The notes beneath the pieces are model-generated. The model saw nothing but the letters and a program-made list of their open reading frames with translations, ran no database searches and was not told the origin of the DNA. 64,000 bases of DNA from an uncultured Flavobacteriales bacterium (lineage in GTDB: Bacteria; Bacteroidota; Bacteroidia; Palsa-965): positions 1-64,000 of the forward strand of contig CALJIF010000145.1 in the NCBI GenBank assembly GCA_937974275.1. The letters are read 5' to 3'. A program made the translations under genes and the position numbers. Every line of letters starts with the position of its first letter. Positions within the stretch are counted from its first letter, which is position 1. Shown here piece after piece: positions 9,734 through 18,064 of the stretch.

Positions 9734-9769
9734 AAACGGGAAGTTCAGTATAGAACTTCCCGTTTTTTT
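9734..9769 (+). terminator. Rho-independent terminator of the T9SS protein gene
   Basis: A 13-bp stem, AAACGGGAAGTTC / GAACTTCCCGTTT, closes over AGTATA and ends in seven T. It comes directly after the 18-bp hairpin, giving two hairpins in tandem. Confidence 0.9.
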
Positions 9770-9851
9770 GTGGAGTAACGCTCATGCAAAAACTCGTTGT
9801 GTGCTTGGAAGAACGGAGTGAAATGAAATATCTTGCAGTAAATACCGACCC

Positions 9852-10601
9852 ATGAAAATGAATTACTCCTTCCTCTTGCTCATATTTGCTTCGATTCTTT
9901 TTTCGTGCTCAGAACCGCACGTTGCCGACTTGATGCTGGAAAACTTACCCGGAGAAGCCTACACGATAACTTATAACCGCGATTATGGTTTGTTCGTCGT
10001 GAACCGAACCGAGAAAAAAGACACGCTTTCGTTGTGGGATAACTGGCATTACGCGCTGTATCGGTATCGGCAGCAGGAAAAGAATATTCCTATGACGATG
10101 AGTTATGATGGATTTAAAAAAACAAACTTCAATTGTTTGCCCGGTTCGGAAGCACAATACGAATTGTTGCAACGCGATCCGGCTGCAGCGTTTAATTCGC
10201 CCGATGGTCCCGGAATGTGCGATTGTTTGGATGAACGCAAAGAATACAACCAGGGTAGTGCGCCGTGTGAAGAAAAATTTCAAGTGTTCCGTACTGCATA
10301 CGACGATTCGCTGCAGTGGTATTATAATTACTATTTGGAATTATGCCGTGGTTATATTGCCGCCAATACTACCTTCGATAAGTATGTTAATTCAGTGAAA
10401 AGTGAACATCATCGTTTGGATTCGTTGTATCGTGAACGTGTTCGACGAGAAGATTCAATTGATGCACAACGACCTTATGTAACGTGTTCCGGAAGTGATT
10501 TTGTGCCCGCTTATAAAAGAGTTAGTTCGATGAGGATTTACGAACCGTGTAGAGAAAAAACCCGGCGTCCAAGTGGCAGGTGCAGAAGACACGGTGGGTA
10601 G
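9852..10601 (+). CDS. Putative lipoprotein of unknown function
   Basis: 249 residues. The start has a lipoprotein signal peptide with lipobox LFSC (acylated Cys19). The mature part has several cysteines (FNCLPG, MCDCLDE, APCEE, ELCRG) and aromatic-rich helices, but I recognise no family. The C-terminus (about 230-249) is arginine-rich and unlike the rest, and the stop falls just before a hairpin and a repeat-like element. The last residues may therefore be read-through into intergenic repeat DNA. It is bracketed by two related hairpins (9691-9729 and 10607-10651). Confidence 0.6.
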   Translation: MKMNYSFLLLIFASILFSCSEPHVADLMLENLPGEAYTITYNRDYGLFVVNRTEKKDTLSLWDNWHYALYRYRQQEKNIPMTMSYDGFKKTNFNCLPGSEAQYELLQRDPAAAFNSPDGPGMCDCLDERKEYNQGSAPCEEKFQVFRTAYDDSLQWYYNYYLELCRGYIAANTTFDKYVNSVKSEHHRLDSLYRERVRREDSIDAQRPYVTCSGSDFVPAYKRVSSMRIYEPCREKTRRPSGRCRRHGG

Positions 10602-10606
10602 CAGCT

Positions 10607-10651
10607 GCGCTTAGATTTTCCAAAGTTCTGCATTTTGGAAAATCTAAGCGC
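10607..10651. repeat. 18-bp perfect hairpin, second member of the CCAAAGTT family
   Basis: GCGCTTAGATTTTCCAAA pairs perfectly with 10634-10651 across a 9-base loop. The apex matches the hairpin at 9691-9729 at 15 of 19 positions, while the lower stem is a different sequence that still pairs. It stands 5 bases after the lipoprotein stop codon. Confidence 0.7.
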
Positions 10652-10660
10652 TTACCACAA

Positions 10661-10750
10661 TCGCGTGAGGGATAGCAACGGAAAGCCTCCCCATTTTCGG
10701 GGAGCTTGCAGTGAATAGCCCGACCCGAGTTTTTCGCGAGGGGCACGCCC
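10661..10750 (+). ncRNA. Structured intergenic element, candidate Bacteroidota repeat RNA
   Basis: The stretch contains GTGAGGGATAGCAACGGAAAGC, CTCCCC-ATTTTC-GGGGAG (10687-10704, a 6-bp hairpin), GCAGTGAATAGCCCGACCC and GGGGCACGCCC. I recall this order of blocks (GAGGGATAGC, a variable hairpin, GAATAGCCCGACCC, GGCACGCCC) from many-copy intergenic elements of Bacteroidota genomes, possibly the Flavo-1 RNA class; I cannot confirm the class here. It lies between the lipoprotein gene and the convergent rfaE1. Confidence 0.45.
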
Positions 10751-10763
10751 AAATTTCTGATAA

Positions 10764-11771
10764 TTATTTCGCCAATAAATTGACTGCTTCTTCTTCCAAC
10801 AATTCGCGATCGATAGGCACAACACCTACATCTTCGCACACGAGTCCGCCGGCGATGTTACTTAACTCGGCAATCATCTCAGGTTTCAATCCTGCAGCTA
10901 AACATAATGCAGCAACGCTTACCACTGTATCGCCCGCGCCGGAAACGTCGGAGATGTTGCGGTAGTGCGCAGGAATACGCTTCTTCACTTTGCGTCCGTG
11001 CACATAGATGCCATGTTCGGAAAGCGTTATTAAAGCCAAATCGATTTTTAATTTGGTCTTTAACATTTCTACCGCTTTCGATAATTCTTTTTCACTCTTG
11101 TGATCAAACTCAATTTTTAAACCTTCTTTGAGTTCTTTCAAATTCGGTTTGAATAATGTTGCGCCCTGATAATTCATGAAATGCTTCTTCTTCGGATCCA
11201 CCACCACAGGCACTTTCAGAGCACGCGCCATTTTCACGACTTCGCGAATAAGCGGAACAGTAATCAATCCTTTATCGTAATCTTCGAAAATGATCACGTC
11301 TACTTTTTGTGTATCGAGCCAATAAGAAATTCGTTCAAGGAAAAGTTCCGTTTCATGTTCTGTAATGTCGTGTTCAATTTCTTCGTCAACACGTAACAGG
11401 TGATGCGTGCCTCCAATGATGCGCGTTTTAACCGTGGTAATACGTCCGCGACTTTTTAAAATACCTTTAGGCGCCAGCTTGCGTTTTTGCATCAGCTCCA
11501 GCAAAGACTGACCTTCCGAATCGGCACCGATGACCGAACACAAAATGGGTGTTGCCCCTAACGCCTGCACATTAAGCGCTACGTTGGCAGCACCGCCTAA
11601 ACGATTTTCTTTGCGTGTAACGGATACCACAGGAACCGGTGCTTCCGGCGAAATACGTGATACTTTGCCCCAAATATAATTGTCGATCATCACATCACCG
11701 ATGATGAGTACACGCAACTTTTCGAAGCGCGTAAAAATGGAGCGAATTTCTTTTTCGGTAGTTTTTCCCAC
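10764..11771 (-). CDS. rfaE1: D-glycero-beta-D-manno-heptose-7-phosphate kinase (PfkB family)
   Basis: 335 residues, the length of a stand-alone kinase domain of the bifunctional HldE; no nucleotidyltransferase domain follows. Ribokinase-type features are DVMIDNY at 26-32, GGAANVALN at 59-67 and the anion-hole motif SGAGD at 277-281 with catalytic Asp281. It phosphorylates heptose-7-phosphate at C1 for the ADP-heptose of the lipopolysaccharide core. The frame opens with GTG at 11771, and a TACTTTTG box sits 20 bases upstream, which supports this non-ATG start. Confidence 0.88.
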   Translation of the reverse strand: MGKTTEKEIRSIFTRFEKLRVLIIGDVMIDNYIWGKVSRISPEAPVPVVSVTRKENRLGGAANVALNVQALGATPILCSVIGADSEGQSLLELMQKRKLAPKGILKSRGRITTVKTRIIGGTHHLLRVDEEIEHDITEHETELFLERISYWLDTQKVDVIIFEDYDKGLITVPLIREVVKMARALKVPVVVDPKKKHFMNYQGATLFKPNLKELKEGLKIEFDHKSEKELSKAVEMLKTKLKIDLALITLSEHGIYVHGRKVKKRIPAHYRNISDVSGAGDTVVSVAALCLAAGLKPEMIAELSNIAGGLVCEDVGVVPIDRELLEEEAVNLLAK

Positions 11772-11791
11772 GTGTTAAAAGTATTGAGCGG

Positions 11792-11799
11792 CAAAAGTA
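11792..11799 (-). promoter_or_regulatory. -7 box of rfaE1
   Basis: Minus-strand TACTTTTG, a full TAnnTTTG match 20 bases before the GTG start codon of rfaE1. Confidence 0.55.
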
Positions 11800-11837
11800 G
11801 TGAAATCCTGTTTTTACGACCGTTAAATTTGTGTGAC

Positions 11838-13031
11838 TTACTTCAGCAGCGCCAACGCGGCTTTCATGCGGCGTGCCGCTTCAATTAAACGATCGTCGGA
11901 GGTGGCATAAGATAAACGTACATACGTATCTTCTCCGAACGCTGCGCCGGGAACAATAGCTACATGCGCTTTGTCCAACAAGAACATGCTGAGGTCGGTT
12001 GCGTTATTGATTGTAACTCCGTCGTGTGATTTACCGAAATACGCCGACACTTCAGGGTACACGTAAAACGCGCCATCAGGAACATTCAGCTTCAGGCCCG
12101 GAATTTCTCCGAGATGTTTCAGGATCAAATCGCGACGACGTAAAAATGCATCACGCAAAGGCTCTATTTTTTTCGGATCCATGAGCATAGCAGCGTGCAT
12201 GGCTTTTTGCGTAATGGAAGAAGTTGCAGAGGTAAATTGTCCTTGCATTTTATCGCAGGCTTTTGCAATCCACAACGGAGCAGCCATAATTCCGCCGCGC
12301 CAGCCGGTCATTGCGAATCCTTTAGAAACACCGTTGATGGTGATGACACGATCGTAGATAAAATCGAATTGTGCCATACTCTCATGTCCGCCCACAAAGT
12401 TGATGTGCTCGTAAATTTCATCGGAGATGATGTACAATTCGGGATATTTTGCCACCACTTCCGCAATGGCTTTCAGTTCGGCCTTGCTGTACACCGAACC
12501 AGTAGGATTACACGGTGTGCTGAAAATAAGCATGCGTGTTTTCGGTGTAATAGCAGCTTCAATTTGTGCCGGCGTTACTTTGAAATTATTTTCAATGCCG
12601 GCATCAATCGTAACAGGAACACCTTCCGCCAGTTTGATGATCTCTAAATAACTTACCCAATATGGTGTTGGCACAATTACTTCATCACCAGGATTGATCA
12701 AACTCAATACCGCATTGGCAATAGATTGTTTTGCTCCAGTTGAAACTACAATTTGATCGGCAGTATAGGTGATGCCGTTATCACGTTTAAATTTTTCGGC
12801 AATAGCCTGACGCAATTCCAGATAACCGGAAACGTGCGTGTAGTAGCTGAAATCTTCGTCAATAGCGCGGTGTGCAGCTTGTTTGATTTCGTCCGGCGTT
12901 TTGAAATCCGGCTCGCCTAAACTTAAGCTGATGATGTCCACACCTTGTGCAATCAACTCGCGACTTCTGCGCGCCATGGCAATAGTCTGCGATTCGGACA
13001 ATTGATTAATGCGATTCGATAAATGTGTCAT
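11838..13031 (-). CDS. Pyridoxal-phosphate-dependent aspartate aminotransferase (class I)
   Basis: 397 residues. Fold-type I aminotransferase motifs are present: SLGEPDF near the N-terminus, STGAKQSI for the cofactor phosphate, CNPTG, SDEIYEH, and the Schiff-base lysine in NGVSKGFAMTGWR (Lys237). The terminal arginine region (YVRLSYA) for the substrate carboxylate is also there. It interconverts aspartate and 2-oxoglutarate with oxaloacetate and glutamate, and may also use aromatic amino acids or prephenate, as related Ib enzymes do. It lies 30 bases downstream of the DinB gene on the same strand. Confidence 0.92.
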   Translation of the reverse strand: MTHLSNRINQLSESQTIAMARRSRELIAQGVDIISLSLGEPDFKTPDEIKQAAHRAIDEDFSYYTHVSGYLELRQAIAEKFKRDNGITYTADQIVVSTGAKQSIANAVLSLINPGDEVIVPTPYWVSYLEIIKLAEGVPVTIDAGIENNFKVTPAQIEAAITPKTRMLIFSTPCNPTGSVYSKAELKAIAEVVAKYPELYIISDEIYEHINFVGGHESMAQFDFIYDRVITINGVSKGFAMTGWRGGIMAAPLWIAKACDKMQGQFTSATSSITQKAMHAAMLMDPKKIEPLRDAFLRRRDLILKHLGEIPGLKLNVPDGAFYVYPEVSAYFGKSHDGVTINNATDLSMFLLDKAHVAIVPGAAFGEDTYVRLSYATSDDRLIEAARRMKAALALLK

Positions 13032-13061
13032 ATGGTTGGAATGAGATAAGTCGGTAGAGAA

Positions 13062-13565
13062 TTAATCCATTACGGGCATGCCGTATTTGCTCCATTCTTG
13101 TTTGGCAGGGCCATACGTGCCTTGTACTTCAATGTCCGTTAAACGCATAATAACGGTGAGTTGTCCGCGATGATGAATTTGATGTGAGATGAGCATTTGA
13201 AGAATCTCACCTTTCTTTTGTTTGCCACCGTAGATTTCCAATTCTTCCTGCAAGGTAGCATCCTTCCAGTTGTTGCTCAGTTGTTGAATCAAATTGTTAC
13301 TGTATGATTCATACGCGGTACACAAATCTTCTACGTTCCAGAACACATCACTTTCTTCTTCGTTGTAGTTGTCGATGTGTAATCCGGTTTTGCTCATCAT
13401 TTCACCGATGGTATCGGTAATGTGCCAAGCAATGCGCGCCGCAGAACGCACGTGCGGATGCGGTTGTACATGAAACGTTTTATTATTCAGACTGCGGAAT
13501 AAAGTCAACGTCTTCTTCGCTTCTTCCTGCCAATCTTTATTAAATGCTTCCGTCGAGTTGTACAT
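13062..13565 (-). CDS. DinB family protein (metal-binding four-helix bundle)
   Basis: 167 residues. The family's metal site is suggested by the histidines in ARIAWHITDTIGEM and SHQIHHRGQLTVIM (HxxxHRGQ). Members of the DinB/YfiT fold include thiol-dependent S-transferases, but the substrate of this branch is unknown. A weak -7 box, TATCTTCG on the minus strand (13582-13589), precedes the ATG. It is likely co-transcribed with the aminotransferase. Confidence 0.85.
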   Translation of the reverse strand: MYNSTEAFNKDWQEEAKKTLTLFRSLNNKTFHVQPHPHVRSAARIAWHITDTIGEMMSKTGLHIDNYNEEESDVFWNVEDLCTAYESYSNNLIQQLSNNWKDATLQEELEIYGGKQKKGEILQMLISHQIHHRGQLTVIMRLTDIEVQGTYGPAKQEWSKYGMPVMD

Positions 13566-13634
13566 ACCTGCTGGTTTTCAACGAAGATAAAAGGTATTTT
13601 TCACAGCAACGCGTTATTCTGCATAAGATTGGCA

Positions 13635-14252
13635 CTAGCGACTTCTGTAATCGCTGACCCATTCGCTGTTTTGCATATCTGCCAGAAGGCGGAATGCATT
13701 TTCACCGTAAATAATGTCGATGATATTGGTCTGAATGCCGTAAGGCTTGAGAAATTCAACCTGTCCCGGAGACGGATACAATGGTTTTTGCGCCCAGCCC
13801 GGGCCGGCAATAGTCGGATCCAGAACGGAAGCATTAGAACCCGTTCCCGGTCCGTAAAACGGATATTCTCCGTAACGCAACCGCCACAATTCGTCCACTG
13901 CGGAACACTGAATACCACCTTTGTAAAATCGCCCCTGAATAACGGTGTCCGCGAAATAACCGCATTCGTTTACCCGATATTTTTGGAACAAATTTTCTTT
14001 TTTCGGATTTGCCGGACTTTCCATAAAACCCGCTGCAACCCGCTTGAATTCTGCTTTTGAGATGCTGAATGCTGTAATGGGTTTAGCAGGATCCATGAAT
14101 TTGGTGACCACATGAAAACTCACCGGACTGCTGTTGGCGCCTGCCTGTAAAGAAAAGCCCAGATACGAAACGGAATATTCGGATACACGGCCCCACGATG
14201 CTAAAAACAGCAAAGCCGCAATTCCTATCCATGTTATGTAAGTGGTCTTCAT
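13635..14252 (-). CDS. Hypothetical exported protein
   Basis: 205 residues, starting with a hydrophobic signal or anchor segment (TTYITWIGIAALLFLASWG). The body (VNECGYFADTVIQGRF, RLRYGEYPFYGPG, GPGWAQKPLYPSPGQVEFL) is rich in aromatic and glycine residues with two cysteines. I do not recognise a family. It stands alone between the convergent-side DinB gene and a divergent membrane protein gene. Confidence 0.65.
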   Translation of the reverse strand: MKTTYITWIGIAALLFLASWGRVSEYSVSYLGFSLQAGANSSPVSFHVVTKFMDPAKPITAFSISKAEFKRVAAGFMESPANPKKENLFQKYRVNECGYFADTVIQGRFYKGGIQCSAVDELWRLRYGEYPFYGPGTGSNASVLDPTIAGPGWAQKPLYPSPGQVEFLKPYGIQTNIIDIIYGENAFRLLADMQNSEWVSDYRSR

Positions 14253-14356
14253 GGACTTATGAAATTAACAAAAAAATGGCTTCGCACCAAAGGCACTGTT
14301 CACATGCATAAATGCGTATTTTTACCCTTCGTGAAACTATAAACCGAGCAACCGTT

Positions 14357-14878
14357 ATGGATATTGTTTTGAATGCCATCTTAGTGATCGTTCCATGTTT
14401 AATTGTATTTGGAACCTGTTACTTTACCGTGAAGAATTTTTTGGATAACGAAACCCGCAAGCGTTTGGCAGAAATTCGTTTGGCCAATCAGAATGTGGTA
14501 ACACCCATGCGTTTACAGGCATACGAACGCCTGGCGATTTTTCTGGAACGCATCAATCCCAACACGTTAATTACGCGCACACACAAAAGCGGTATGAGTG
14601 CACGACTGATGCAAAGCGAATTGACTAAAGTGATTCGTACGGAATTCGAACACAACATGTCCCAGCAAATTTATATGTCCAATCACGCCTGGGAAATGGT
14701 GAAAACCGCTAAAGAAGAGGTGACCAAGTTGGTGAATGTGGCAGCGTCTAAATTACCCGATACGGCTACAGGAGTGGAATTGTCGCAAATGATTTTGCAG
14801 ATTTCACAGCAAATTGAAAAAATGCCTACACAAGTAGCGTTGGAATATTTAAAGAAAGAAGTAGGACAAGTATTTTAA
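14357..14878 (+). CDS. Conserved membrane-anchored protein (DUF7935-like)
   Basis: 173 residues from the ATG at 14357; a longer frame from 14312 adds 15 residues in front of a typical N-terminal membrane segment (VLNAILVIVPCLIVFGTCYF) and is less likely. The rest is predicted cytoplasmic and helical: VTPMRLQAYERLAIFLERIN and QLTKVIRTEFEHNMSQQ-like stretches are typical of a Bacteroidota-specific family with no known function. It ends 22 bases before the mutase gene and probably shares its transcript. Confidence 0.75.
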   Translation: MDIVLNAILVIVPCLIVFGTCYFTVKNFLDNETRKRLAEIRLANQNVVTPMRLQAYERLAIFLERINPNTLITRTHKSGMSARLMQSELTKVIRTEFEHNMSQQIYMSNHAWEMVKTAKEEVTKLVNVAASKLPDTATGVELSQMILQISQQIEKMPTQVALEYLKKEVGQVF

Positions 14879-14900
14879 TCATTGCGAGTAATTCCATCAA

Positions 14901-16472
14901 ATGAGCACGACGAAAGAGCAAGAACGTCAGGAACAATTTCTGACCGATTCCGGAATTGAAATAAAAGCCACTTATCCTAAACTTGATCGCACCGAAGAAC
15001 AACCCGGTGAGTATCCGTTTACGCGCGGTGTGCAACCAAACATGTATCGCGGCAAGTTGTGGACTATGCGTCAGTACGCGGGATTTTCTACAGCGGAAGA
15101 ATCCAACAAACGCTACCATTATCTTCTGAATAATGGAACAACCGGATTGTCGGTAGCATTTGATCTTCCTACTCAAATCGGTTACGATTCCGATCATGCG
15201 TTTGCGGAAGGAGAAGTGGGCAAGTCGGGCGTGGCGATTGATACCTTGAAGGACATGGAGATTTTGTTCAACGGCATTGAGTTGGAGAAAGTCACCACAT
15301 CCATGACGATTAATTCAACGGCATCTACGTTGTTGTGCATGTACATTGCTTTGGCGAAGAAGCAAGGTGCAGATATTAAAAAGATCTCGGGAACCATTCA
15401 AAATGATTTGTTAAAAGAATATGCGGCGCGCGGTACGTACATCTATCCGCCGAAGCCGTCTATGCGCATCATTACTGATATTTTCGAATACTGTTCCAAT
15501 GAAGTTCCGAAGTGGAATACCATTTCCATTTCCGGATATCACATTCGCGAAGCCGGTTCCACAGCTGTTCAGGAGTTGGCATTTACATTGGCCAACGGTA
15601 AAGCCTATTTGCAGGCCGCAATCGACAAAGGATTGGACATTGATGTGTTCGCCCGTCGTTTGTCGTTTTTCTTTAACGCACACAATAATTTTTTCGAAGA
15701 AATTGCCAAGTTTCGTGCTGCGCGACGCATGTGGGCCAAGATCACGAAAGATCTCGGAGCAAAAGATCCGCGTTCGATGATGTTGCGTTTCCACACACAA
15801 ACCGGTGGTTCAACGTTAACGGCGCAGCAACCGCATAACAACATTATTCGTGTAACGTTGCAGGCTTTGTCTGCTGTTATGGGCGGAACGCAAAGTCTGC
15901 ACACCAACGGATTTGACGAAGCACTCGCGTTACCTACAGAAGAAGCAGCACGAATTGCGTTGCGTACGCAACAGATCATTGCTTATGAAAGCGGCTCAGC
16001 CGATACTGTTGATCCGTTAGCCGGATCGTACATGGTAGAAGCCTTAACCGATGAAGTAGAAGCGAAGGCCTGGGAATACATTCAGCGCATTGATGCTATG
16101 GGCGGAGCAGTAGAAGCAATTGAGCAAGGCTACATGCAGGATGAGATTGCCGGAAGTTCGTATGCTTACCAAACCGCTATTGAGCGCGGTGAAAAGATTA
16201 TTGTAGGCGTGAACAAATTCACAGTTCAGGAAAAACCAATGGACAATCTATTTACTGTGGACGATTCCATTCGTGTGATGCAAATGGAAAAGTTAAAAGC
16301 CGTGAAAGATTCCCGCGATCATGCCGCAGTGCAACAAGCGTTGAGTGCTATTGAGTCGGCCGCGCGCAGCACTGAAAACCTGATGCCCCGCATTTTACAT
16401 GCCGTAGAACATTACGCGTCGTTAGGCGAAATTGCCGACACGTTGCGCGGTGTGTATGGGGAGTATAAGTAG
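14901..16472 (+). CDS. Methylmalonyl-CoA mutase family large subunit (acyl-CoA mutase)
   Basis: 523 residues, covering only the TIM-barrel substrate domain. Signature stretches are PFTRGVQPNMYRGKLWTMRQ, AGFSTAEESNKRY, ISGYHIREAGSTAVQE, RFHTQTGGSTLTAQQPHNN and GGTQSLHTNGFDEALALPTE. The roughly 130-residue C-terminal cobalamin-binding domain of one-chain mutases is missing, so a separate small subunit is needed; none lies in this window. The enzyme rearranges methylmalonyl-CoA to succinyl-CoA, or a related branched acyl-CoA. The exact substrate cannot be read from the sequence with confidence. Confidence 0.9.
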   Translation: MSTTKEQERQEQFLTDSGIEIKATYPKLDRTEEQPGEYPFTRGVQPNMYRGKLWTMRQYAGFSTAEESNKRYHYLLNNGTTGLSVAFDLPTQIGYDSDHAFAEGEVGKSGVAIDTLKDMEILFNGIELEKVTTSMTINSTASTLLCMYIALAKKQGADIKKISGTIQNDLLKEYAARGTYIYPPKPSMRIITDIFEYCSNEVPKWNTISISGYHIREAGSTAVQELAFTLANGKAYLQAAIDKGLDIDVFARRLSFFFNAHNNFFEEIAKFRAARRMWAKITKDLGAKDPRSMMLRFHTQTGGSTLTAQQPHNNIIRVTLQALSAVMGGTQSLHTNGFDEALALPTEEAARIALRTQQIIAYESGSADTVDPLAGSYMVEALTDEVEAKAWEYIQRIDAMGGAVEAIEQGYMQDEIAGSSYAYQTAIERGEKIIVGVNKFTVQEKPMDNLFTVDDSIRVMQMEKLKAVKDSRDHAAVQQALSAIESAARSTENLMPRILHAVEHYASLGEIADTLRGVYGEYK

Positions 16473-16516
16473 GTGCGAGGTTTACTTCACATTATTTGAA
16501 TTATCTGTTTTGAACC

Positions 16517-17296
16517 ATGAACCTGAAAATTATATCTACCGAGTTATTAGAGGCTTATTTAGAGCAGGTAGATCAAAATTTACAGGTTAAGTTTGAAGCA
16601 TTGCAAGACGCGCCGATATCCACGGATACGTTTAGTTTTTACACTTCTGTCGCATCGGTATTCTCAAGTAAAATTGAAGGCGAAGAGATTGATCTGGACA
16701 GTTACGTCAAGCATAAGAAGTTCGGCGTATCATTTTCACCCGATTACACACGTAAGATTGATGATTTGTATGATGCGTATCGTTATGCGCAAACGCATGC
16801 ATTAAATCGGGATCATATTTCAGAAGCCCATCGTTTATTAAGTCGGCATTTGTTAGCACCGCACCATCAAGGGAAATTGCGCACACAAAATATGTATGTG
16901 AGTACTTCGGATGGAAAAATTGAATACGTGGCAGTTTCTCCTTTCGATTTACTGCAGGAAATGGAGAAGTTTTATCACGATCTGGAGGTGTTGATTGGTG
17001 CAGAAATGTCTTTACCGGAAGTGTTCTATTTCGCAGCACAACTACACTTGGTTTTCGTCAAAATTCATCCTTGGACCGACGGTAACGGTCGCGCAGCCCG
17101 CCTCATCGAAAAGTGGTTTTTATCGCAAAAGTTAGGACCTCAAGCATGGTATGTGCAAAGCGAAAAACACTATTACCGAAACCACATGGGTTACTACAAC
17201 GCCATTCGGGCATTAGGATTGGAGTACGAGCAACTCGATTACGGCAACGCCTTGCCATTTTTGAGGATGTTGATGGAGGCTGTGGGGGAAGGGTAG
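16517..17296 (+). CDS. Fic family protein (AMPylase, self-inhibited class II)
   Basis: 259 residues. The complete Fic core motif HPWTDGNGRAAR lies at 184-195, with catalytic His184. An N-terminal SxxxEG motif at 50-55 (SSKIEG) fits the inhibitory helix of class II Fic proteins, whose glutamate blocks ATP binding until it is moved away. Fic enzymes transfer AMP (less often another nucleotide or phosphate) to target proteins. The target is unknown. The gene stands 45 bases after the mutase and next to the type I restriction locus, so it could belong to a defence island. Confidence 0.92.
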   Translation: MNLKIISTELLEAYLEQVDQNLQVKFEALQDAPISTDTFSFYTSVASVFSSKIEGEEIDLDSYVKHKKFGVSFSPDYTRKIDDLYDAYRYAQTHALNRDHISEAHRLLSRHLLAPHHQGKLRTQNMYVSTSDGKIEYVAVSPFDLLQEMEKFYHDLEVLIGAEMSLPEVFYFAAQLHLVFVKIHPWTDGNGRAARLIEKWFLSQKLGPQAWYVQSEKHYYRNHMGYYNAIRALGLEYEQLDYGNALPFLRMLMEAVGEG

Positions 17297-17405
17297 TTTT
17301 AATTTGTGATTTCATAATTCGAACAGCTAACTGTATTTCAATAAGATTTCACATTAACACCTTCATGGATTTATTAGAATTCTCAATTATTTCATAAATT
17401 GAAGA

Positions 17406-17990
17406 ATGATAGATATATCCGTAGAAATATCGATAGCGACAATAGTTGCTGCGCTCAGCGCTATAGCTGCAATTTTTGCGGCATTGTATGCGAGGAGACA
17501 GTTTATGTTACAAAGAACAGTAAGTTCTGAAGATGCTGTCTTGCAGGAAAAACTGAAAATGTATAATGATTTGTCAAGGGCACTTGGAGAGTATATGGAT
17601 GCGGCGAACAATGTTGTGGTTCTGCTGAAATATGCAAAGGACAGTGGTAGAGTAGATTTAGTGTTGGAAATTCAAGGTGCGAACCAAGCCTACTATAAAG
17701 CGCATGATGAACTAGGTATCGTATTCACGTCGTATTACTTTCTAATTCCTGAAGAAATTGGAGAGGCAGTACTTGCCTTTTTTGAAATTTCAAAATGGCC
17801 TGCTGCACCGACAGTTGCGGATATGGATTTTGTAAATGCAGAGTATGATAAGTTGGTTGATTTTATTGAAAAAATGCAAGAAGTATTCCGCGCGGATGTT
17901 GGTATAGAGCAACTTTCCAAAAACTTCTTGAAGCGCATAGAAGGTAAGAAACAGCATCTACCGTTACTTCCAATAAATGATAACAAGTAA
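17406..17990 (+). CDS. Hypothetical single-pass membrane protein
   Basis: 194 residues. An N-terminal segment (ISIATIVAALSAIAAIFAAL, about 8-27) is followed by a basic stop-transfer patch (YARRQF), then a helical cytoplasmic part. I recognise no family; the pattern of a membrane helix plus a helical domain is shared by many small proteins of defence islands. It lies between the Fic gene and hsdM, with 110 and 74 bases on either side. Confidence 0.7.
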   Translation: MIDISVEISIATIVAALSAIAAIFAALYARRQFMLQRTVSSEDAVLQEKLKMYNDLSRALGEYMDAANNVVVLLKYAKDSGRVDLVLEIQGANQAYYKAHDELGIVFTSYYFLIPEEIGEAVLAFFEISKWPAAPTVADMDFVNAEYDKLVDFIEKMQEVFRADVGIEQLSKNFLKRIEGKKQHLPLLPINDNK

Positions 17991-18064
17991 TTTATCTAAC
18001 ATTCTTTAGATATACTTAACTTTAAAAACTTACTAAAGCACTTTATACGACTATATATTAAACT

